Origin: Leptasterias polaris
Lineage: Eukaryota; Echinodermata; Asteroidea; Forcipulatida; Asteriidae
NCBI GenBank assembly: GCA_037783415.1
Contig: JAZGTN010000073.1
Location: 4,464,001-4,528,000 of the forward strand
Direction of reading: 5' to 3'
Length of the DNA stretch: 64,000 bases
The notes beneath the pieces are model-generated. The model searched no databases. It was not told the DNA's origin and was given only the letters and a program-made list of their open reading frames with translations. This document shows, piece by piece, positions 58,977 through 64,000 of the stretch (its first letter is position 1; the number at the start of each line of letters is the position of its first letter). A program made the translations under genes and the position numbers.

Positions 58977-59161
58977 GTGCAATCCTTTCACCGCCTGAGA
59001 CCCATCATCCCATGTGCATCTAAGGAAGAAATACAAAAGATACCTGACTTTATGATTTGGAAGTTACATACAAGTTATGTGTTATAAATACAAAAAGTTT
59101 ATTGTGTTTTTGCTTATTACCTGTTCATATGTTTTCTAACCAGAAACAGCAAGTAGGAAAC

Positions 59162-61876
59162 ATGGATTTATACCAGTACATGGGTAGTCGAGGAATAGAA
59201 CAGGAAATCATAGATAAAATGAAGGATGAAAAGGTGAGTAAAAATGATGGTACACTCTGATTCTCTGTTGTATTTTGTACAAAGTAAGGTTGTGCTTCAC
59301 TATACAGGGAGCAGGAGTGAGAGTGAGGGGCTTTATTTGATGGTGTTGGGTGTGTGTCTGAAGCAGATAAATACTTTTCAGAAACCAGAGACACCGAAGT
59401 AATACCTAATCTGAGGAACATAATAAGTCATTTGAAACAAGGATTTCCTTTTGGATGTGCTCTTAAACTTATCAACTGGACACAAAATCGTTTTCCATAA
59501 ACTTAGTGGGTTTGGCCTTTGCCTTTGCCTGTATGCAGTTATGTGTCCACCCTATAACTCAGTTCCTAGTATTGTAATGTTACATGTGCATGAATAGGTT
59601 TAAATTCCAACTGTATGCAGACTAGAATTGCACTGTCCATGTGCATGATGATATAACCATTATTATCACAATGGATCAGTACAAAATGTCTTTGGTATGT
59701 AGAAGATTGCTGCTCTGCAATTGAAGAAAGTTTAGAAGGACTGTCTTTTTCCGCTTTTTTGCATACGATGTAGCAAATGTAGGAGTAGAAAAGGACTGCC
59801 ATTTTACTGCCATCAAGTGCCTCAAAAGTCAGTTTTGTAGTGCTACTTGTGACATACTGCATGTGAATTGTTTTAGGAAACATCAAAGCAAAATTATTAC
59901 AAAAAAAGTAAATTGTTCATTTGTAAATATTATTTCAGATTGATGCAGCCGTTTTGGTAATGATGGATGATTCATCACTTAGAGATTTTTTGCCAATCTT
60001 GGGAGACAGGATAGCCTTGAGGAACTTTTGCTCCAAAATGCAAAACCCTCAAAGTGAAAATGGAAGTTCCTTAAGAAAGGAAACACTCCTCCAGAAACTC
60101 CGAGTCAAGCTAGGAGTTAAACAGGCACAAGGTAGTGATGAGGAATCAAGTAGCAACAAATCGTATCGACTGAAAGGAAACCGAAATGCCTCAAAAGATA
60201 AGAGGAAGATCGACATTGGCTGGATTGATTTCGACTTTGCTACCAACAGCTACAAGCAAGTCCGAAAACAAACAGGGGGTGGTACAAGACAACTAAGTGT
60301 TTCAAAAACAATGGGTTATGCTGATCTTCTTGAGCTTGCCAAAGGTTTGTTTTTCAAGGAAGGTGTTTCTTCCAAAGGGCAAGAGAGTGAGTTTGAGCTT
60401 GACCTCTGTGATTTCAGACATCAGCCACTAGCAGAGGCAGTAACTGTTGGCCAGTTATACGATGAGACAAAAATGCCGATTTTGAGATTTTACCTGAGAA
60501 CAAAAATAAAATGTAAGGAGGCGGACAGTAAAAAAGAAAAGAAACGCAAGGTAATATCCTTGGAGTCAGACTCCTCAGAAGAGCAGGACTTCGAAGATTT
60601 GATCTTTTTGGATCCTTTTGAAGTTCCAGGAAATGAAGTTGAAGTACAAAACAGTACATCTTCAGAACCTCCATCTCCAGAAGTTCAGCAATCTGCTGAC
60701 ACCGAGCAATCAGACACACCAACTGCTGCATGCTCATCACTAAATGTTAACGTACAAGAACCAGATACACCAACTGTCTCATTCGGTCACAGAGACTTGC
60801 CAAATCGTCAGAGCCAGCTAGATGACACCATGCCCTCCACATCCTTCAACCAAGGCTCTTGCGATGAAACTAGCCCCTCACAAGCATTTGAGGTGCTCGT
60901 CATAAGAAGAGTGGCGATTGTGGAAGACATGATCAATTCATTTTCCAATCCAGAAATTATGGATGCTAAAATTTCTATGCACATGGTTTTGCCAAATGGA
61001 GACATGGAAGCTGGGCAAGGCAGTGGTGTGTATCAAGATGCCCTAACACAATTTTGGGAGGAATTCTTTGCAAAGTTTACAGTAGGTGACACTCAGAAAG
61101 TGCCTATCATCCGCCATGACTACAAAGAAGAAGAGTGGCAGGCAGTTGGAAGGATTCTTGCAAAAGGGTGGCTGGACAATCACTATTTTCCTCTGTCACT
61201 TTCGCCAATTTTTACAGAATGTGCAATTTTTGGAGCTACACCTAGCGACGCAGACACCAAATCAGCATTTCTGTCTTTCGTCCCAGAAGTGGAGAGGACA
61301 GTTTTAACCAGTGCGCTTGAGGAATTTCCCATAGATACAGAGGAACTGCTTGACATCCTTGGTGAATATGACTGTCGAACAGTCGTGAACAAAGAAAATC
61401 TACCAAAGATAATTTCTGAGATGGGATTTAAGGAACTTTTCCAAAAACCAAGGTGTATCGCAGACTTTATGCAGCCAGTGATGAAACCACTCCGCCGTGC
61501 CTTCACAAAGGCTGAATTTCTGAACCTCTATGAGGAATTGCGGCCTTCGTCCAAGAAGGTCATTTCTAGACTGCAGTTTCCTCCACACTGTAATGCAAAT
61601 GAGGCAACAATAACCACATACCTTAAGAGGTATGTAAGGTCTTTGAATGAGTGCATGCTAAAAAGGTTTTTGCGATTTTGCACTGCATCAGATGTACATT
61701 CTGATAAGGCAATCAGTATAATATTTACCAGATTGGACGGCTTTCAAAGAAGACCAGTCGCACACACATGTGGCTGTGTACTTGAGGTTCCAGCAACCTA
61801 TGAAGGTTTTGTCGACTTGAGACAAGAGTTTAATGCAGTCTTAGAAAGTGGTGTGTGGATAATGGATGTTATCTAA
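59162..61876 (+). CDS. SAM-HECT domain protein, G2E3-like (669 aa)
   Basis: Two coding exons: 59162-59233 (exon opens at the acceptor 59143) and 59939-61876, phase 0. Residues 1-65 (MDLYQYMGSRGIEQEIIDKM, MMDDSSLRDFLPILGDRIAL) form a SAM-like helical domain. A basic, Ser-rich linker follows. Residues 115-212 (IDIGWIDFDF, TRQLSVSKTMGYADLLELAK, ELDLCDFRHQPLAEAVTVGQ, ILRFYL) look like a ubiquitin-fold module seen in multicopy invertebrate and fish relatives. Residues 213-340 are acidic and Ser/Pro-rich, likely disordered. The C-terminal half is HECT-like, with GQGSGVYQDALTQFWEEFF in the N-lobe and PVAHTCGCVLEVP near the end, where Cys about 635 sits at the catalytic thioester position. Predicted role: E3 ubiquitin ligase. 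The nearly single-exon structure is typical of this family, annotated elsewhere as G2/M-phase-specific E3 ligase-like. Function is inferred only. Confidence 0.83.
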
Positions 61877-62153
61877 ATTTGCAAATGTTTGGCAACTGTG
61901 GTAGTCCTGAAAGAGTTGCTGCCTTACAAACCTAATGTTGTAAATGTTTTACTACAGTGTAGCTGCAACTATTATGGAAATTTTTAATAAGGCCTTAAAA
62001 ACATATATTGATTTTATTTACACAGTGTGGGTTTTACATGTACAAGTGTACAAACACTCATAGAAGGAGGTGATTTGGTTGAAAACATTTTACTTGGAGA
62101 ACAAAATGTCTTCTAAGTCTGCAGGAGTCAAGAAATATGTTGTTATTAAAAAA

Positions 62154-62159
62154 AATAAA
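62154..62159 (+). promoter_or_regulatory. Polyadenylation signal of the SAM-HECT gene
   Basis: AATAAA about 280 nt after the stop codon, in an A-rich stretch. It is the first good hexamer downstream. Confidence 0.45.
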
Positions 62160-62824
62160 AATTTATTGGTATTATTTTTTGTTCTATTTGTCCTTGTCAA
62201 AGCCTTTTCAAATAGTATCAAGCACGACAAAATGATGTGTTGGTAATGTCATTTATTGTCTCTAAGGAGTCCTTAGGAATGACAAAAAAGTTTACACTAA
62301 AAAAAAAAGCATTAATTTGTTGCCCCATATAAAAACAGTTGCATCTGACTGATAACTTAAATGCATGATTACCCATATTATGACATTTACCCCATTTGAC
62401 AATTGTATTACCTGCATGCTGTGTTACAGAGCACTTTCTGTGCTTTTAACTATAACTTAAAACTTATTTTTACTATTTTCTATAACTTTTGTGCAGTCCA
62501 TTTTTAGATTTGTAGCACATACCAACTTGTGCCGTAGTGTACAAAACATAGTATTTGTTATTAATCATGACACGTTTAAGGTCAAGTTGCGGACAGAGTC
62601 ATATAACTTGGTATAACTCTTGCCAGTTGCCATCACCTTACAAAGCCTAAATAGTCCATCAATAATTAAAATTTATGAGAATGCACTCCAAACTTGATAC
62701 ATATACTGTATGTACTCCATTGTATATTCTAGGGTAATTGCCATCATGATCATGGAACACATCTGATTTGCTTGGCAAATTGTTGACTGCTTTTATACCG
62801 TTAAAGTAAACTCTTCACAGTTAT

Positions 62825-62897
62825 GTACTTTTTGATATTCCAACAGTTTAGTACTTTTTGATATTACAACAGTTTTGTACTTTGTTGGATATTCCAG
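62825..62897. repeat. 26-bp tandem repeats (about 2.8 copies)
   Basis: GTACTTTTTGATATTCCAAC units at 62825, 62851 and 62877, downstream of the SAM-HECT gene. Confidence 0.8.
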
Positions 62898-63872
62898 TTT
62901 TCAATATTGTTTAGTTTAAAGTTTTTGTATAACTGTACTATACAATGTAACCACGTTTTGATAGATAACAGAGTTTTGTAACTAATTGGTAATTATTATG
63001 ATGAACAAGTTTCCTGGGAGCAGTCTGTCATAACAGTCACCATGTGTGTCTTCAGGATTTGCCATGGTGCATATTTTCTAAATTTTAATGCAACTCACCA
63101 ATATTTTCACCAGGATATTTTTGAAATTAGGGTAATTCATGAGTGCCTTCGTCACTTCAAATGTAATACTGAAAATCTTGGAAAATTTGGATGACAGTGT
63201 GGGTGTGAGTTCAAATTATAGGCCTACTTGTCTAGTTTGGCCAACAATAAGTAAGTTAGAAAATAAGAGAACAGCTCACTATCAACACTTTTAATCAAGG
63301 TACTACAACACAAGCTTGTAACATCTTTGTAATTTAAAATGTTTGTAGTCAAATTTATGACCTCAGAAGTGAAGATAATTTTTGTTGTGAATTACAAGAA
63401 AACCTGAATTTTTAGATAGGATCATTTCCATGAGTAGTAAAATAATAATTGTGGTCAGTCTCTAGAAGTATTTTGCTGATTGGAAGCCCCGAGTTATGAA
63501 ATTCTAACATTATTTTTGATCACAGTTTCCGAACAATATGCGGGAAGAAAATCTACTTTTCAACCTTAAAATCAGGCAGATAGTAATCAACATGACCAGT
63601 CAGCTCAGTCAAAAATATCTTTTCACGTGTGTTGTTTTCTTCTTTATAAAGTTCTGTTTATACTCAATATCCTCTTGTTACTGGTTGCTGTGCATTTGCT
63701 TTTATAGAAGCTCAGGAAAGTAATGCAGTAAAATAAATAAAAAAAGAAAAGAAAAGCAAATTGCACTAATGGTAAGTTTCTATTAGATGGGAAATCTAAT
63801 ATAAACAAATCTTCGTATTTATTTCATTTTTAATTATGTCCATTATGTGATTTTGCCTAAAATTTGTACTCT

Positions 63873-63955
63873 GTTCAAGTATTTTTAAGAGATAATCAAG
63901 TAACTATTCAGGTGTTCAAGTATTTTTAAGAGATAATCAAGTAACTATTCAGGTG
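63873..63955. repeat. 41-bp perfect tandem duplication
   Basis: GTTCAAGTATTTTTAAGAGA... repeated exactly once with period 41, at the right end of the window. Confidence 0.9.
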
Positions 63956-64000
63956 AGATGCCATATTTTAAGCTCACCCTTACCAAAATTTCAAATTCAT

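Larger units (their letters stand above)
61877..63870. other. 3' UTR and downstream spacer of the SAM-HECT gene
   Basis: AT-rich, with a polyadenylation signal at 62154 and simple tandem repeats. No further exon recognised to the window end. Confidence 0.55.

Overview
The window is eukaryotic genomic DNA. Genes are split by GT-AG introns, AT-rich spacers are long, and small inverted-repeat transposons, tRNA-derived SINEs and LINE 3' fragments are dense. The gene set (REV1, two phospholipid scramblases, two clustered orphan class A GPCRs, an EGF/Ig/TIR receptor and a SAM-HECT protein) fits a deuterostome invertebrate, most likely an echinoderm. That placement is inferred from gene content only. 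Exon models were built by hand, by joining splice sites with matching phase and checking that the frame stays open.

Layout. 1-3.7 kb: 5' exons of REV1 (minus), running off the left edge inside the polymerase domain. 7.1-16.8 kb: complete 8-exon scramblase (minus). 20.6-24.1 and 30.6-31.9 kb: two two-exon GPCR paralogues (minus). 34.2-40.9 kb: second scramblase (plus, 9 exons). 42.5-50.8 kb: 13-exon receptor (minus) with signal peptide, novel N-terminal region, EGF, four Ig units, TM and TIR, convergent with scramblase 2. 53.5-58.1 kb: diverged copy of 39.3-43.6 kb, carrying only the last three scramblase exons and the two TIR exons. 58.3-61.9 kb: SAM-HECT gene (plus).

The rest is mainly mobile-element debris. 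At least six families of non-autonomous inverted-repeat elements occur, several as two near-identical copies tens of kb apart, and two nested insertions are readable. There are also two fold-back elements with inverted minisatellites, CR1/L2-like LINE tails and two tRNA-derived SINE families.

The genes do not form an operon-like unit. REV1 is a translesion polymerase. Scramblases and TIR receptors both act at the plasma membrane, and members of both families have immune roles in vertebrates, but a functional link here would be speculation. The most unusual feature is the convergent scramblase/TIR-receptor locus and its partial duplication, which made an orphan TIR cassette next to a SAM-HECT gene.
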